Assembly: GCA_964597315.1 (NCBI GenBank)
Contig: CAZQXD010000012.1
Span: 18,809 to 82,808, forward strand
DNA: 64,000 nucleotides
Source of the DNA: CAZQXD01 sp964597315
Lineage (GTDB): Bacteria > Pseudomonadota > Gammaproteobacteria > Competibacterales > Competibacteraceae
Direction: 5' to 3'
Shown: one piece after another, positions 1 to 9,526 of the stretch
How the letters are laid out: each line of letters begins with the position of its first letter
Position numbering within the stretch: position 1 is the stretch's first letter
Made by a program: the position numbers and the translations under genes
The notes under the pieces: model-generated
Told to the model about the DNA's origin: nothing
The model's database searches: none
Seen by the model: only the letters and a program-made list of their open reading frames with translations

Positions 1-1280
1 TTGAAGGCCACCCCGGCCACGCCGATACCGTTGTTGGTGGCCGCCCCGACGGTGCCGGCCACATGGGTGCCATGGAACACGCTGCCGTCCGGGTCGTTGG
101 GGTCGCCAGGGTCGCTGGGGTCCGGGTCGATGCCATCGCCGTCGTGGGACTGCAAGGGGTCGCTCACGAAATCGTAGCCGGCCACCAATTGCCCTTGCAG
201 GTCCGGGTGGTCCAGGCGGATGCCGGAGTCCAGCACTGCCACGATTGCTGGCAGGCCGTCACTCCGGCGGCCGGTATTGAGGTCCCAGGCTTGGGGTAGG
301 CCCAGCAAGGGGTAATGCCATTGGCGGGAATAATCTGGGTCGTTGGGCACGAAGCTAGCCTGGGCGATCAGGTTCGGTTCCGCGTAGCGCACCAGGGGGT
401 CCTGGGCCAGAGTCTTGGCTGCGGCCAGGGTATCCAGTCGGCGGCGTTGATCGTCATCGACCCGGGCCCCGCCCCCCAGGGGGACGTGGCGGACGGAGCG
501 GGCGCTGGGCTGGCGATCCTGCTCCTCCAATTCCAGCAGCATTAAGTGGGTGTCTCCGGCCCGACGGTTTAGTCCCAGCGGCTTGAGGCGGGTTTTCAGA
601 TCTGGAACCAGGCGGGCCTTGGGGTCGTAGGCCGCCAGCACTTGTCCCGGCGCCAGGGGATCGGATAGCCGCCGAGCGGTCGGGTGGGGGTTTGGTCCCC
701 AGCCGATGCTGAGTACATAGCCGGAGGCTATACCCAAGGGTTGCTGGGGCAGGCTGGCTCGGAAGGTCTGAACGCTGACCAGGAAATCGCCGGTCTCGGA
801 CACGGTCAGGGATTCGACGCGGCCCAGACCCACTGAGGCGTCCAGCAACCGGCCATCCAGGTCGGTCAGAAACAGGTCCAGGTCGTTGACCTGGCCGTCG
901 GCGGCGATGACCAGGGTGAGGCTTTGGCCGGCGACCAAGCTGACCCGGTACCAGTCCTCCGGGTCGCCGGTCTGGAAGGACCGTCCTTGGGGACCGGCGC
1001 CTGGATCGTTGAGATAACCTCCCAGGGTGACCGGATTGAGCAGTTGCTGGGCGGTTTCCGGGCTATCGTTGGGTAACACGGTCGCCCGGGGATCGTTGAT
1101 ATCCCCATCCAGGGCCGAACCGGCGGCGGGCTGTATGGTTCCGGTCAGGGAAAATGTCGGCTGGGGGGGCGGGAGTGACGAGGAGGTTGGCGCGTCGCTG
1201 CCGCCACCGCCGCAACCAAACACGATCAATCCAGCCAGCAGAGCGCTGGTCGGCATCCAGGGTCGTTTCGGAACCACCAT
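1..1280 (-). CDS. Secreted subtilisin-like serine protease (S8), lipoprotein-type signal; C-terminal part outside the window
   Basis: The frame is open from an ATG at 1280 to the window edge, so the gene is truncated by the window. AGGAG lies 9 nt before the ATG. The N-terminus has a hydrophobic stretch ending LIVFGC followed by glycines, which suggests a lipoprotein signal. A pre-peptidase-like segment follows (roughly residues 60-165, with EDWYRVSL and DLDLFLTDLDG), then a propeptide-like region. The start of an S8 catalytic domain comes next: the Asp motif VAVLDSGI near position 230 and the His motif HGTHVAGT near position 70. An Asp/Pro-rich loop between the two could bind calcium. The catalytic serine lies beyond the edge. 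Placing the pre-peptidase-like domain before the protease is less usual than after it. The subtilase call is firm; substrate and anchoring are inferred. Confidence 0.9.
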   Translation of the reverse strand, partial: MVVPKRPWMPTSALLAGLIVFGCGGGGSDAPTSSSLPPPQPTFSLTGTIQPAAGSALDGDINDPRATVLPNDSPETAQQLLNPVTLGGYLNDPGAGPQGRSFQTGDPEDWYRVSLVAGQSLTLVIAADGQVNDLDLFLTDLDGRLLDASVGLGRVESLTVSETGDFLVSVQTFRASLPQQPLGIASGYVLSIGWGPNPHPTARRLSDPLAPGQVLAAYDPKARLVPDLKTRLKPLGLNRRAGDTHLMLLELEEQDRQPSARSVRHVPLGGGARVDDDQRRRLDTLAAAKTLAQDPLVRYAEPNLIAQASFVPNDPDYSRQWHYPLLGLPQAWDLNTGRRSDGLPAIVAVLDSGIRLDHPDLQGQLVAGYDFVSDPLQSHDGDGIDPDPSDPGDPNDPDGSVFHGTHVAGTVGAATNNGIGVAGVAF

Positions 1281-1517
1281 TCCATTGTTCTCCTTGCCGT
1301 GGTCCAACAGGAGTGTAGCAGTCGGATACCGGCGCTGCCGGGTACCTGGGGAGTATCGGCGGCGGGCAGGGATGATTGAGGACGCAACCAAGCCGAAGGC
1401 GTCAAATAGGCGTATCGGGGTCCAAGGGGGCGGCCTGGCCGGAACGGGCGTTGCTCGTGGCGCACCCCCGGGGCTACACTTCGCCGGTTCCTCCGCCGAC
1501 ATAACAAGGGAAACGCC

Positions 1518-1997
1518 ATGGACTTCAAAACCGCCGACCTCTGCGACGACCACGCCGCTACCCTGCAAATCGCCGAGCCGCTGTTCCAAAACTACGGCAG
1601 TCGGGCCTATTTTTCCGGTCCCATGGTGACCCTCAAACTCCACGAGGACAACGCCCTGGTGCGGGCCGCCCTGGAAGAGCCTGGAGAGGGTCGGGTGTTG
1701 GTGGTGGACGGAGGTGGTTCCCTGCGCTGCGCCCTGCTAGGCGACCAGCTCGCCAAGATCGCCGAGACCAACGGCTGGTCCGGGGTGCTGGTCTACGGGG
1801 CGATCCGCGACTCTGCCGATGTGGCCAAGTGCGCCATCGGGGTCAAGGCTCTGGCCACCCATCCCCTGAAGAGCGTCAAGCGCGGCCAGGGAGAGCGGGG
1901 TGCGCCCCTGCGGTTCGCCGGTGTGAGTTTTTATCCGGGTCATTATTTGTACTCCGACGAAGACGGCATCGTGGTCTCCGAAAAGCCCCTGGTCTGA
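1518..1997 (+). CDS. rraA: RraA family protein (RNase E regulator / HMG aldolase fold)
   Basis: The 159-residue protein matches the RraA/MenG-like fold over its whole length. It carries MDFKTADLCDD at the start, the glycine-rich GDQLAKIAETNGWSG segment, and GAIRDS with the Arg-Asp pair used by aldolase members of the family. In E. coli RraA binds RNase E and lowers its activity. Many homologues have 4-hydroxy-4-methyl-2-oxoglutarate aldolase activity instead, and sequence alone does not separate the two here. AAGGGA lies upstream of the ATG. The gene ends 21 nt before tex on the same strand, so the two may be co-transcribed. The upstream 1281-1517 interval is a divergent promoter region shared with the subtilase. 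Confidence 0.9.
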   Translation: MDFKTADLCDDHAATLQIAEPLFQNYGSRAYFSGPMVTLKLHEDNALVRAALEEPGEGRVLVVDGGGSLRCALLGDQLAKIAETNGWSGVLVYGAIRDSADVAKCAIGVKALATHPLKSVKRGQGERGAPLRFAGVSFYPGHYLYSDEDGIVVSEKPLV

Positions 1998-2018
1998 ACT
2001 GGTCGCCTTGGAAAATTT

Positions 2019-4304
2019 ATGACGATTCAGCACCGTATCGCCGCCGAACTAGGGGTGGCGCCGGCTCGGGTGGTCGCCGCTGTAGACCTGTTGGACGGCG
2101 GCGCCACCGTGCCGTTCATCGCCCGTTATCGCAAGGAGGCCACCGGCGGTCTGGATGACACCCAGTTGCGCACCCTGGAAGAACGGCTGGGTTATCTGCG
2201 GGAGCTGGAGGAGCGCCGGGAGGCGGTGCTGGCCAGCGTCCGGGAGCAGGGCAAGCTGGAGGCCGGCCTGGAGGCCGCCTTGCGCGCCGCCGACACCAAG
2301 ACCCGGTTGGAGGACCTGTATCTGCCCTTTCGGCCCAAGCGCCGCACCAAAGCCCAGATGGCCCGGGAGGCCGGTCTGGAACCTCTGGCCCTGGCCCTGC
2401 TGGAAGACCCGTCCCAACGCCCGGAAGTACTGGCCGAGGGGTTTTTGAAGCCGGAACAGGGCTATGGGGATGCCGCCGCCGCCCTGGACGGCGCCCGGCA
2501 AATCCTCATGGAGCGCTTCGCCGAGGATGCTGAATTGATCGGCCAATTGCGGGCGTTTGTCTGGGAGCGGGGGGTATTGCGCTCCACGCTGATCAAGGGC
2601 AAAGGGGACGAGGGGGCCAAGTTCGCCGACTACTTCGACTATGCCGAAGCCCTGCATAAGATTCCCTCCCACCGGGCCTTGGCCCTGTTCAGGGGCCGCA
2701 AGGAGGGGGTGCTGGGGCTGAGCCTGGAGGTGGACGAGAGCTATTGCGAGGGGGAGATCGCCCGGCGCTTCGGCATTGCCGAGCGGGGCCGACCCGCCGA
2801 CCCCTGGCTCCTGGATACCCTGCGCTGGGCCTGGCGGGTCAAGATCCTCACCCACCTGGATACCGAACTCAAAACCCGGCTGCGGGAGCAGGCCGAGGCC
2901 GAAGCCATCGGGGTCTTTGCCCGTAATCTGCGGGATTTGTTGCTGGCCGCCCCCGCTGGACCTAAACCGATTCTGGGTCTGGACCCAGGACTGCGCACCG
3001 GGGTCAAGGCCGCCTGCGTGGACGCCACCGGCAAGCTGGTGGCCACCGCCACGATTTATCCCCACGCCCCCAAAAACCGCTGGGATGAGTCCATCCACAC
3101 CCTGGCCGGGCTGTGCCGCGCTCACAGCATCGGGCTAGTCAGCATTGGCAACGGCACCGCTTCCCGGGAGACCGACAAACTGGTCCAGGAACTGATGACA
3201 CGTCACCCGGAACTGGGGCTGCGGAAGCTGATGGTGTCCGAGGCCGGGGCTTCGGTGTATTCCGCCTCGGAACTGGCCGCCAAGGAGTTTCCGGAGTTGG
3301 ATGTGACCTTGCGGGGGGCAGTGTCCATCGCCCGCCGTCTTCAGGACCCTCTGGCGGAACTGGTGAAGATCGAACCCAAGGCCATCGGCGTGGGCCAGTA
3401 TCAGCACGACGTGGCCCAGACCCGGCTGGCCCGAAGCCTAGAGGTGGTGGTGGAGGACTGCGTCAACGCCGTGGGGGTGGATCTCAACACCGCCTCCTCG
3501 GCGCTACTGGCCCGGGTGGCGGGGCTGAACCCCAGCTTGGCCCGTAACGTGGTGGAATATCGGGACCAGCACGGGGCCTTTCCCCGGCGCCGGGATCTCC
3601 TGAAGGTGCCCCGTCTGGGGGAAAAAACCTTCGAACAGGCGGCGGGGTTTCTGCGGATCATGGACGGGTCCGACCCTCTGGACCGCTCGGCGGTGCATCC
3701 AGAAGCCTATCCCGTGGTACGGCGGATCATTAAAGCCACCCGCAAGCAAGTCAGGGACCTGATCGGCGATACCCGCCTGTTGCGCGCCCTGGACCCCAAG
3801 GACTTCACCGATGACCGCTTCGGCCTGCCCACGGTGCAAGACATTCTCGCTGAACTGGAAAAGCCAGGCCGCGATCCACGCCCAGAGTTCAAGACCGCCG
3901 CCTTCAGGGAAGGGGTCGAAAACCTTGCCGACCTGGAGCCGGGGATGATCCTGGAAGGAGTGGTGACCAATGTCGCCAACTTCGGCGCCTTTGTGGATAT
4001 CGGCGTCCACCAGGACGGGCTGGTGCATATCTCGGCCTTGGCGGATCGGTTTGTCAAGGACCCCCGGGAGGTGGTCAAGGCCGGGGATGTGGTGAAGGCC
4101 AAGGTGTTGGAAGTGGACCTCAAGCGTCGCCGTATCGCCCTAACCCTACGCCTGGGGGAAGACAGTCGCCGCGCCGAGACACCCCGTCCCGAGTCTCAGG
4201 ACCGCACCCCCTCCCGGGCCACCCCCAAGCCGATGGCTTCCGCTCCTCGGGGCGCTCTGGCCGATGCTCTGGCCAAAGCGCGGCGGGGCCGTCAGCGAGA
4301 CTGA
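2019..4304 (+). CDS. tex: Tex/YhgF transcription accessory protein
   Basis: The 761-residue length and domain order are typical of Tex: an N-terminal helical region, a YqgF/RNase H-like domain starting near residue 320 ([13 protein letters not shown]), helix-hairpin-helix segments near residues 490-560 ([18 protein letters not shown]), and an S1 RNA-binding domain near residues 641-712 ([16 protein letters not shown]). Family members are cytoplasmic nucleic-acid-binding proteins linked to transcription and RNA surveillance. The C-terminal tail of about 45 residues is basic and low in complexity. The gene converges on rpoH with only 49 nt between the two stop codons. Confidence 0.97.
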   Translation: MTIQHRIAAELGVAPARVVAAVDLLDGGATVPFIARYRKEATGGLDDTQLRTLEERLGYLRELEERREAVLASVREQGKLEAGLEAALRAADTKTRLEDLYLPFRPKRRTKAQMAREAGLEPLALALLEDPSQRPEVLAEGFLKPEQGYGDAAAALDGARQILMERFAEDAELIGQLRAFVWERGVLRSTLIKGKGDEGAKFADYFDYAEALHKIPSHRALALFRGRKEGVLGLSLEVDESYCEGEIARRFGIAERGRPADPWLLDTLRWAWRVKILTHLDTELKTRLREQAEAEAIGVFARNLRDLLLAAPAGPKPILGLDPGLRTGVKAACVDATGKLVATATIYPHAPKNRWDESIHTLAGLCRAHSIGLVSIGNGTASRETDKLVQELMTRHPELGLRKLMVSEAGASVYSASELAAKEFPELDVTLRGAVSIARRLQDPLAELVKIEPKAIGVGQYQHDVAQTRLARSLEVVVEDCVNAVGVDLNTASSALLARVAGLNPSLARNVVEYRDQHGAFPRRRDLLKVPRLGEKTFEQAAGFLRIMDGSDPLDRSAVHPEAYPVVRRIIKATRKQVRDLIGDTRLLRALDPKDFTDDRFGLPTVQDILAELEKPGRDPRPEFKTAAFREGVENLADLEPGMILEGVVTNVANFGAFVDIGVHQDGLVHISALADRFVKDPREVVKAGDVVKAKVLEVDLKRRRIALTLRLGEDSRRAETPRPESQDRTPSRATPKPMASAPRGALADALAKARRGRQRD

Positions 4305-4353
4305 GCCGCCATCACCAGGCGCCCTCGGGGGCCGCCTTTGGCAATCATGGGGA

Positions 4354-5250
4354 TCAAGCGGCTCGAAGGGCCTCCAGGGGTCGCGCATCGGGCACGGCGG
4401 CCCGCAGTTTCTTGAAGGCGTTGGCCTCTAACTGGCGGATGCGCTCGGCGGACACCCCATACTCGGCGGCCAGCTCCTGGAGGGTGGCTTTCGGGGCGTT
4501 CAGCCAGCGCCGTTGCAGAATGTCCCGGCTGCGGGGGTCCAGGTTTTCCATGGCCTCGCCCAAAGCATCCATGGCCTGTTCATGCCAGTCGTCCCGTTCC
4601 AGGGCCTCCAGGGGATCGGCCCGATGGTCGGCCAGCCAAGCGGAAGGGGCGTGGAGTAGGGCCTCGTCGTCGTCCCCGGCGCCGGGGGCCGGGTCAAACG
4701 CCATGTCATGACCGCTCATCCGGGTTTCCATCTCCAGCACCGTGTCGCTGTCCACCCCCAGGTTCTCGGCCAGATCGTCGGCCTCGCCGGCCTTCAGCCA
4801 GCCCAGTTGCTTTTTGGAACTGCGCAGATTGAAGAACAACTTGCGCTGGGCCTTAGTCGTAGCGATTTTGACAATCCGCCAGTTGCGGAGTACGAATTCA
4901 TGGATTTCGGCGCGAATCCAATGCACGGCGAAGGACACCAGCCGCGCTTCTCGATCCGGGTCGAAACGGCGCACCGCTTTCATTAGGCCCACGTTGCCCT
5001 CCTGGATCAGATCCCCCAGGGGCAGGCCGTAACCGGCGTACTTGCGGGCCACCTGCACCACGAAGCGCAAATGGGCCATGATCAGCTTGCGGGCCGCCTC
5101 CAGGTCTTGATGGTCGCGCAGCCGCGTGGCCAGTTCCCGTTCCTCGTCGGCCTCCAATACGGGAATGGAGTTGACGTGCCGGATATAGGCTTCCAGGCTG
5201 TCTACGGGAACGGGTAACGACATGGGTTTGGCAACCAAATCGGAACTCAT
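4354..5250 (-). CDS. rpoH: RNA polymerase heat-shock sigma factor RpoH (sigma-32)
   Basis: The 298-residue sigma-70-family protein has sigma region 2 ([19 protein letters not shown], then [14 protein letters not shown]), the RpoH-specific box ([15 protein letters not shown]) and a region 4.2 helix-turn-helix ([19 protein letters not shown]). I chose the ATG at 5250 because GGGGAGG lies 6 nt upstream; the frame stays open to 5295 but has no comparable signal there. RpoH directs transcription of chaperone and protease genes during heat stress and membrane-protein stress. The leader contains a short hairpin, listed separately. An upstream TTGAAA with an ATATAC/TATACA-like -10 on the minus strand near 5325-5360 could be its promoter. 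Confidence 0.96.
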   Translation of the reverse strand: MSSDLVAKPMSLPVPVDSLEAYIRHVNSIPVLEADEERELATRLRDHQDLEAARKLIMAHLRFVVQVARKYAGYGLPLGDLIQEGNVGLMKAVRRFDPDREARLVSFAVHWIRAEIHEFVLRNWRIVKIATTKAQRKLFFNLRSSKKQLGWLKAGEADDLAENLGVDSDTVLEMETRMSGHDMAFDPAPGAGDDDEALLHAPSAWLADHRADPLEALERDDWHEQAMDALGEAMENLDPRSRDILQRRWLNAPKATLQELAAEYGVSAERIRQLEANAFKKLRAAVPDARPLEALRAA

Positions 5251-5265
5251 CACACTACCTCCCCA

Positions 5266-5285
5266 ATCCGAAAAAATATTCGGAT
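5266..5285 (-). promoter_or_regulatory. Perfect hairpin in the rpoH leader, just upstream of the ribosome binding site
   Basis: On the minus strand ATCCGAA pairs perfectly with TTCGGAT around the loop TATTTT. The hairpin ends only a few bases before the GGGGAGG ribosome binding site of rpoH. It does not occlude that site, so a thermosensor role is only a possibility; it could instead be a processing or stability element. Confidence 0.4.
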
Positions 5286-5487
5286 AATTAGTCAATTCAG
5301 TTGCTTAAAGGTTCAATACTGGTACAGATGTATATTGGGACGGGCTGAAAAATTTCAAGCCCCCGGGCCTCATCGGCCAGCCATATGCTCATCCCGTGGC
5401 AAAGGCCCTTTTTGCCCGCGACTAAGGCGTCGAACCAATCCATTCCCAGCCGGTCTGCTCAGCCTGAACGTTCACTGACGGAGACCG

Positions 5488-6267
5488 ATGGTGCCCGCGA
5501 CTTTAATCCAACAGGCCCGACGCGGCTGGAGTCCCATCCACCGGCTGATGTCCCGGCTAGGCCGTCACGAATTATCCACCCTGGTATTGTTGACGTTATT
5601 GCTGGGGGCCATCTGGGTGTTTGCTATGGTGGCCGGGGAAGTCATAGAAGGGGATACCCGCGCCCTGGACGAGACGATCTTGCTGGCCATGCGAAATCCC
5701 GCCGACCGCTCCGATCCCCTAGGGCCAGGCTGGATGGAAGAACTGGGCCGGGACTTCACTGCTCTGGGCGGGGTGGGGGTGCTGACCCTGCTGACCTTGG
5801 CGGTGGCCGGCTATCTGGCACTGCTGCGCAAATTCGGGGCGGCGCTACTGGTGCTGGCGGCGGTGGGCGGAGGGGTGTTGCTCAGTACCCTTCTCAAGCT
5901 GGGATTCGACCGGCCACGCCCGGACTTGGTGCCCCACGGCTCCATCGTCTATACCCGTAGTTTTCCCAGCGGCCATTCCATGCTCTCGGCGGCCACCTAT
6001 CTGACCCTGGGCGCCTTGCTGGCCCGGGTTCAGTCCAAGCGGCGCTTGAAAGCCTATCTGCTGGTGCTGGCCATCATGGTGACCCTGCTGGTGGGGGTGA
6101 GCCGGGTGTATCTGGGGGTGCATTGGCCCACCGACGTACTGGCCGGCTGGACGGCGGGGGCTGCCTGGGCGCTGCTGGTGTGGCTGGTGGCCCGCTGGTT
6201 GCAGGGCCGGGGGCAGGTGGAAACGGATCTTGAGGATTCGGGAGAGCCAGACGAGGGCGGAGTCTAG
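5488..6267 (+). CDS. PAP2-family membrane phosphatase
   Basis: This 259-residue protein has about six hydrophobic segments and all three signature motifs of the type 2 phosphatidic acid phosphatase superfamily: KLGFDRPRP, PSGHSM and SRVYLGVHWPTD. These hold the conserved Lys/Arg, Ser-Gly-His and Arg/His/Asp catalytic residues. Bacterial relatives dephosphorylate undecaprenyl pyrophosphate, phosphatidylglycerophosphate or related lipid phosphates at the outer face of the inner membrane. The substrate cannot be assigned from sequence. GGAG lies 5-6 nt before the ATG. The N-terminus carries about 30 basic residues before the first membrane span. No partner gene is adjacent. Confidence 0.9.
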   Translation: MVPATLIQQARRGWSPIHRLMSRLGRHELSTLVLLTLLLGAIWVFAMVAGEVIEGDTRALDETILLAMRNPADRSDPLGPGWMEELGRDFTALGGVGVLTLLTLAVAGYLALLRKFGAALLVLAAVGGGVLLSTLLKLGFDRPRPDLVPHGSIVYTRSFPSGHSMLSAATYLTLGALLARVQSKRRLKAYLLVLAIMVTLLVGVSRVYLGVHWPTDVLAGWTAGAAWALLVWLVARWLQGRGQVETDLEDSGEPDEGGV

Positions 6268-6334
6268 GACGCCTTTAGTAACCCAACGCCGCCGGTGGCG
6301 CCTGAGAATAGGCGCCGGACGGGCCGAGAGAATA

Positions 6335-6676
6335 TTAACGAATGTTTATGGTCAGAGTGCGGGCGGCCTGCGCAACCCGCGCCTCCCCCGCCAGTTGCCG
6401 GTAGTAATCGGTGGTGCCGGCAGGCTCCCGGTGGCCGACGATATAGACCCCGGGGGCGACGGGGGTTTCAGCGGCCAGTTGCCGGTAGTAATCGGTGGTG
6501 CCGGCGGGTTCCCGGTGGCCGGGAATGGACTTGCCCTTGGCGCCCAGTTGCTGGCCGGCCAGTTGCCGGTAGTAATCGGTGGTGCCCAACGGATCGGTCA
6601 GGGGTTCGGCCAGGGCGGCGGCGCCCAGGGTCAGGGCGGCGGTCAAGGCCAGCAGCAGGGTGGTGGATTTGGTCAT
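6335..6676 (-). CDS. Small secreted protein made of three 28-residue GTTDYYRQLA repeats
   Basis: The 113-residue protein starts with a clear signal peptide (MTKSTTLLLALTAALTLGAA, cleaved near ALA-E). The mature part is almost entirely three tandem units, each beginning with GTTDYYRQLA and usually ending in GHREP. At DNA level an identical 28-nt core recurs at 6391, 6475 and 6559, a period of exactly 84 bp. I do not recognise a characterised family. The mature protein is hydrophilic, lacks cysteine and is probably periplasmic or exported. GGAG stands 9 nt before the ATG, and an inverted repeat lies in the leader. Its neighbour upstream, in the same orientation, is the large LuxR/MalT-type regulator. 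Whether the regulator controls it is unknown. Confidence 0.75.
   Translation of the reverse strand: MTKSTTLLLALTAALTLGAAALAEPLTDPLGTTDYYRQLAGQQLGAKGKSIPGHREPAGTTDYYRQLAAETPVAPGVYIVGHREPAGTTDYYRQLAGEARVAQAARTLTINIR
6391..6586. repeat. Three exact 28-nt repeats at an 84-bp period inside the small secreted gene
   Basis: Identical cores occupy 6391-6418, 6475-6502 and 6559-6586 and encode GTTDYYRQL. Copy-to-copy DNA identity in the core points to recent duplication or gene conversion, because synonymous drift is absent there while the linkers differ. Confidence 0.9.
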
Positions 6677-6690
6677 GGTGGCTGTCTCCG

Positions 6691-6714
6691 GTTGTGCGTT
6701 ATCGATGGCACAAC
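6691..6714. promoter_or_regulatory. Inverted repeat GTTGTGC-N10-GCACAAC upstream of the small secreted gene
   Basis: A perfect 7-bp inverted repeat with a 10-bp spacer lies directly upstream of the ribosome binding site of the repeat protein (start at 6676). The spacing of arm centres is about 17 bp, so it could be an operator for a dimeric regulator or a leader hairpin. A second short palindrome, CCATCCATGGATGG, lies at 6743-6756. Confidence 0.4.
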
Positions 6715-6802
6715 TTTCTCATCCGCCCGGATAGAGCCGCATCCATCCATGGATGGGTTATGGACAGGGGCGGGGGATTCTATCTTCCGATAGAGCCAGC
6801 CC

Positions 6803-9526
6803 CTAGCCTGGGTCGATCAGCCCCAGCCGTCGCGCCCGGTGTACCGCCTCGGTGCGGTTGCGCACATCCAGCTTGCCCAGAATATGGTGTAGATGGGTCT
6901 TGACCGTGCCCACGGACACGAACAGCTTGGCGGCGATGTCCCGGTTGGCCAGGCCCCGGGCCACCAGGGACAGGACTTCCAGCTCCCGGGCGCTGATGGC
7001 TTCCAGGGGCAGCCCGGCCAGCTCTTCGGTCGGAGCCGGAACTGGGGCCGGGGCAGGGGTATCGGGCGCAGTGTTCAAAACCGCCAGATAGCTCCGGGCC
7101 GTGGGATCGGACAGACCTTGGAGCAGGGGCGCCAGTGCCTCCCGGTCCTGGGCAAAGATCCGCAGATACCCCTCGGGCTGGGCCTGTTTCACGGCCAACT
7201 CCAGTTCGTCAACCGCCTGGGACGGGTGGCCCGCCGTCCCTAGGGCGACGGCCTTTAATACCCTTAGCTCCAGGGCCTGTCCCCGCCGGTTTTGGGCCTC
7301 GTACCAAGCGATCAGGCGATTAAGGGCCGTGGCTAGGGGGCTATGGTCTTTCCGGGCCAGGGCCAGGCGCAGACGGGCTTCGATCAGCACCAGGGACGGC
7401 GGCGCCGGGTTCAAGTCCTCCAGGGACAGGTCGCCCACCCACCGTTCGGCCTCGGCCATGTTCCCTTGCGCCAGGGCCACCAGCGCCCGGCAGCCCCGCA
7501 ATTGGCCCATGGTGTCGATCCAGTTGCCGCGCTCCGCCAGAGCGTTAGCTTCTTCAAGGGCCGCCCCGGCCTCCTGCCGGTCACCCATGGCCAGCCGAAT
7601 CAGCACCAGCAACAATTGCGCGGGCACCAGATGGGTAAAGTCGCCGATGGCGCTGACCCGGCGGATAGCGACGCTGGTTTTCTCCAAAGCCTGATCGAAG
7701 CGGCCTCGTTCGTAGAGTACCCAAGCCTGCTCGCCCCATAGATAACCGGCCATGGGGAGCATGGCCATCCGGTCCCGCCGCCCTTGTTCCAAGAACTCCT
7801 CGCACACCCGCCAGGCCGCCGATAGCTGGCCTTGAATCCGGCGCAGCCAAGCCTGGATGCTGACAGCGGCCACGGTGGCCAGGTAGTTGCCGGCCTGAAA
7901 ACAGGCATGGCGGGCTTCGCCCAGGGCCTCTTCGGCGGTGGCCAGATCCCCCGCAGCCAGGGAACTCATGCCCAGATTGAGGGCGATCACCCCCCGCACC
8001 AAATGGGCCTCGTCGGCCAGTTGTTCCAGAGCCTGCCGGGCTAGGGTGCGGCCTCGTTCCGGGTCCCCGGAGCGGGTGGCGGCAAAGGCGCGGATAGCCA
8101 GAAAATCCCCTAGATGGCAGAGGTTTTCGGGGGCCTGGAGTAGTGTGGCAATGAGCTGTTCGCCCCGCTCGGCGATGGCCTCGGCCTGGCGACAGGCATT
8201 GCTCAGCACCGCCGACCAGCCGTCCAGCACCAGCAGCCAGGGCCGCTGGTCTCGCAGTTCATCGGGCAGGGCTTCCAGGCAGCGGCGCAGGGTGTCCAGT
8301 TCGCTGCGTTTGATCAGACTCTCGCCCCAGCGTTGGGCCAGTTCCAGAAGCCAGTCCTGATCCTCCCCTTGCAGGGCGTATTGAAAGGCTTCGCAGATGG
8401 AGCCTTTGGACTCGAACCATTGACTGGCCTGCCGCCGCAGCCCGGCCCCGGCCCCGGGATGGTCCCGTTCCAGCCGCTGGCGCAGCAGTTCGGCGAACAA
8501 ATGATGGTAGCGATACCACTGGCGGCGGTCATCCAGGGGGATCAGAAACAGATTGGCGGTCTCTAACTGCTCCAGCACCGCCTGGGCATCGGGCCGGTCG
8601 GTCAGGACCGCGCACAAGGGGCCGGATAGCCGCTCCAGCACCGCCGTGTGCAGTAGAAAATCCCGCAACGCCGGGTCCAGGCCAGCCAGTACTTCTTCCA
8701 CCAGATAATCGGCGAACAGGGGGTGGTCCCCCCTTAGGGCCTGGATGAAACTTTGCCGGTTGCCCTGGCTGCGCAAGGACAGGGCCGACAACTGGATGGC
8801 CGCCGCCCAGCCCTCGGTGCGCCGCTCGATGGCCCGAATATCCTCGTCGCTCAGGTCCAGGTTCATGATCTCGTTGAAAAATACCCGAGACTCGGACTCG
8901 GCGAAGCGCAGGTCCGCCGGGCGGATTTCGTTGAGTTCATCCCGCACCCGCAGCCGGGCCAGGGGCAGGGGCGGGTCCTGGCGGGTGGTCATCAACAGAT
9001 GCATGCCTTCGGGCAAATTGTCCAGTAGCCAGGCCAGGGCTTGGTGGAGCATCGGGTTGTGGATGACCTGATAATCGTCCAGCACCAGCACGAACGGTGT
9101 CTCGGACTCCCCCAGGGGGATCAGCAGCAACGCCGTCAGCAGCCTTTCCAGTTGAGCCGCATCCATGGTCTGAAGCAAGGCCTCGGGGGGCTGGCCCACC
9201 TCGGGGCGCACGCTCCGAACCGCTCCCAGGAGATAGCTCAGAAACCGCAGGGGCTGGTTATCCGCCTCGTCCAGGGACAGCCAGGCCACCGGCACGGTGG
9301 TCTGGGCCAGCCATTCGCAGACCAGGGTAGTCTTGCCGGAACCGGCTGGCGCCGACACCAGGGTGAGTTTGCGCCACAGGCCGTCTTCGATGCGCCCGGT
9401 CAGGCGTTGGCGAGGCACGATCGCCGGGCGCGGCCGGGGGCTATGCAGCTTGGTGGGGATCAACCCGGCCTCGGGGACCGGTTGAGACGGCGCGGCGCGG
9501 GGGGCGGGGGCGATGGATAAAGCCAT
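6803..9526 (-). CDS. Large ATP-binding LuxR-family regulator (MalT/LAL type)
   Basis: This protein of about 907 residues has the MalT architecture: an N-terminal STAND NTPase with Walker A (APAGSGKTT, near residue 55) and Walker B (FVLVLDDYQVI), a winged-helix segment (FLLHTAVLERLSGPL), a long helical-repeat sensor region, and a C-terminal LuxR helix-turn-helix (ISARELEVLSLVARGLANRD). Such proteins are ATP- and inducer-dependent activators. The frame can start at a GTG at 9553 or the ATG at 9526. Neither has a strong ribosome binding site; I chose the ATG. No maltose or other obvious target operon is adjacent. The nearest candidate target is the small secreted repeat gene downstream. Confidence 0.93.
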   Translation of the reverse strand: MALSIAPAPRAAPSQPVPEAGLIPTKLHSPRPRPAIVPRQRLTGRIEDGLWRKLTLVSAPAGSGKTTLVCEWLAQTTVPVAWLSLDEADNQPLRFLSYLLGAVRSVRPEVGQPPEALLQTMDAAQLERLLTALLLIPLGESETPFVLVLDDYQVIHNPMLHQALAWLLDNLPEGMHLLMTTRQDPPLPLARLRVRDELNEIRPADLRFAESESRVFFNEIMNLDLSDEDIRAIERRTEGWAAAIQLSALSLRSQGNRQSFIQALRGDHPLFADYLVEEVLAGLDPALRDFLLHTAVLERLSGPLCAVLTDRPDAQAVLEQLETANLFLIPLDDRRQWYRYHHLFAELLRQRLERDHPGAGAGLRRQASQWFESKGSICEAFQYALQGEDQDWLLELAQRWGESLIKRSELDTLRRCLEALPDELRDQRPWLLVLDGWSAVLSNACRQAEAIAERGEQLIATLLQAPENLCHLGDFLAIRAFAATRSGDPERGRTLARQALEQLADEAHLVRGVIALNLGMSSLAAGDLATAEEALGEARHACFQAGNYLATVAAVSIQAWLRRIQGQLSAAWRVCEEFLEQGRRDRMAMLPMAGYLWGEQAWVLYERGRFDQALEKTSVAIRRVSAIGDFTHLVPAQLLLVLIRLAMGDRQEAGAALEEANALAERGNWIDTMGQLRGCRALVALAQGNMAEAERWVGDLSLEDLNPAPPSLVLIEARLRLALARKDHSPLATALNRLIAWYEAQNRRGQALELRVLKAVALGTAGHPSQAVDELELAVKQAQPEGYLRIFAQDREALAPLLQGLSDPTARSYLAVLNTAPDTPAPAPVPAPTEELAGLPLEAISARELEVLSLVARGLANRDIAAKLFVSVGTVKTHLHHILGKLDVRNRTEAVHRARRLGLIDPG

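Noticed and set aside
2049..3125. 358-codon minus-strand frame opposite tex
   Set aside because: It is a GC-bias shadow of tex with no motif.
6779..6794. TCTATC-TTCC-GATAGA hairpin as terminator of the MalT-type regulator gene
   Set aside because: It lies on the downstream side of the stop codon but lacks a U-run on the minus strand. The evidence is too weak to list.
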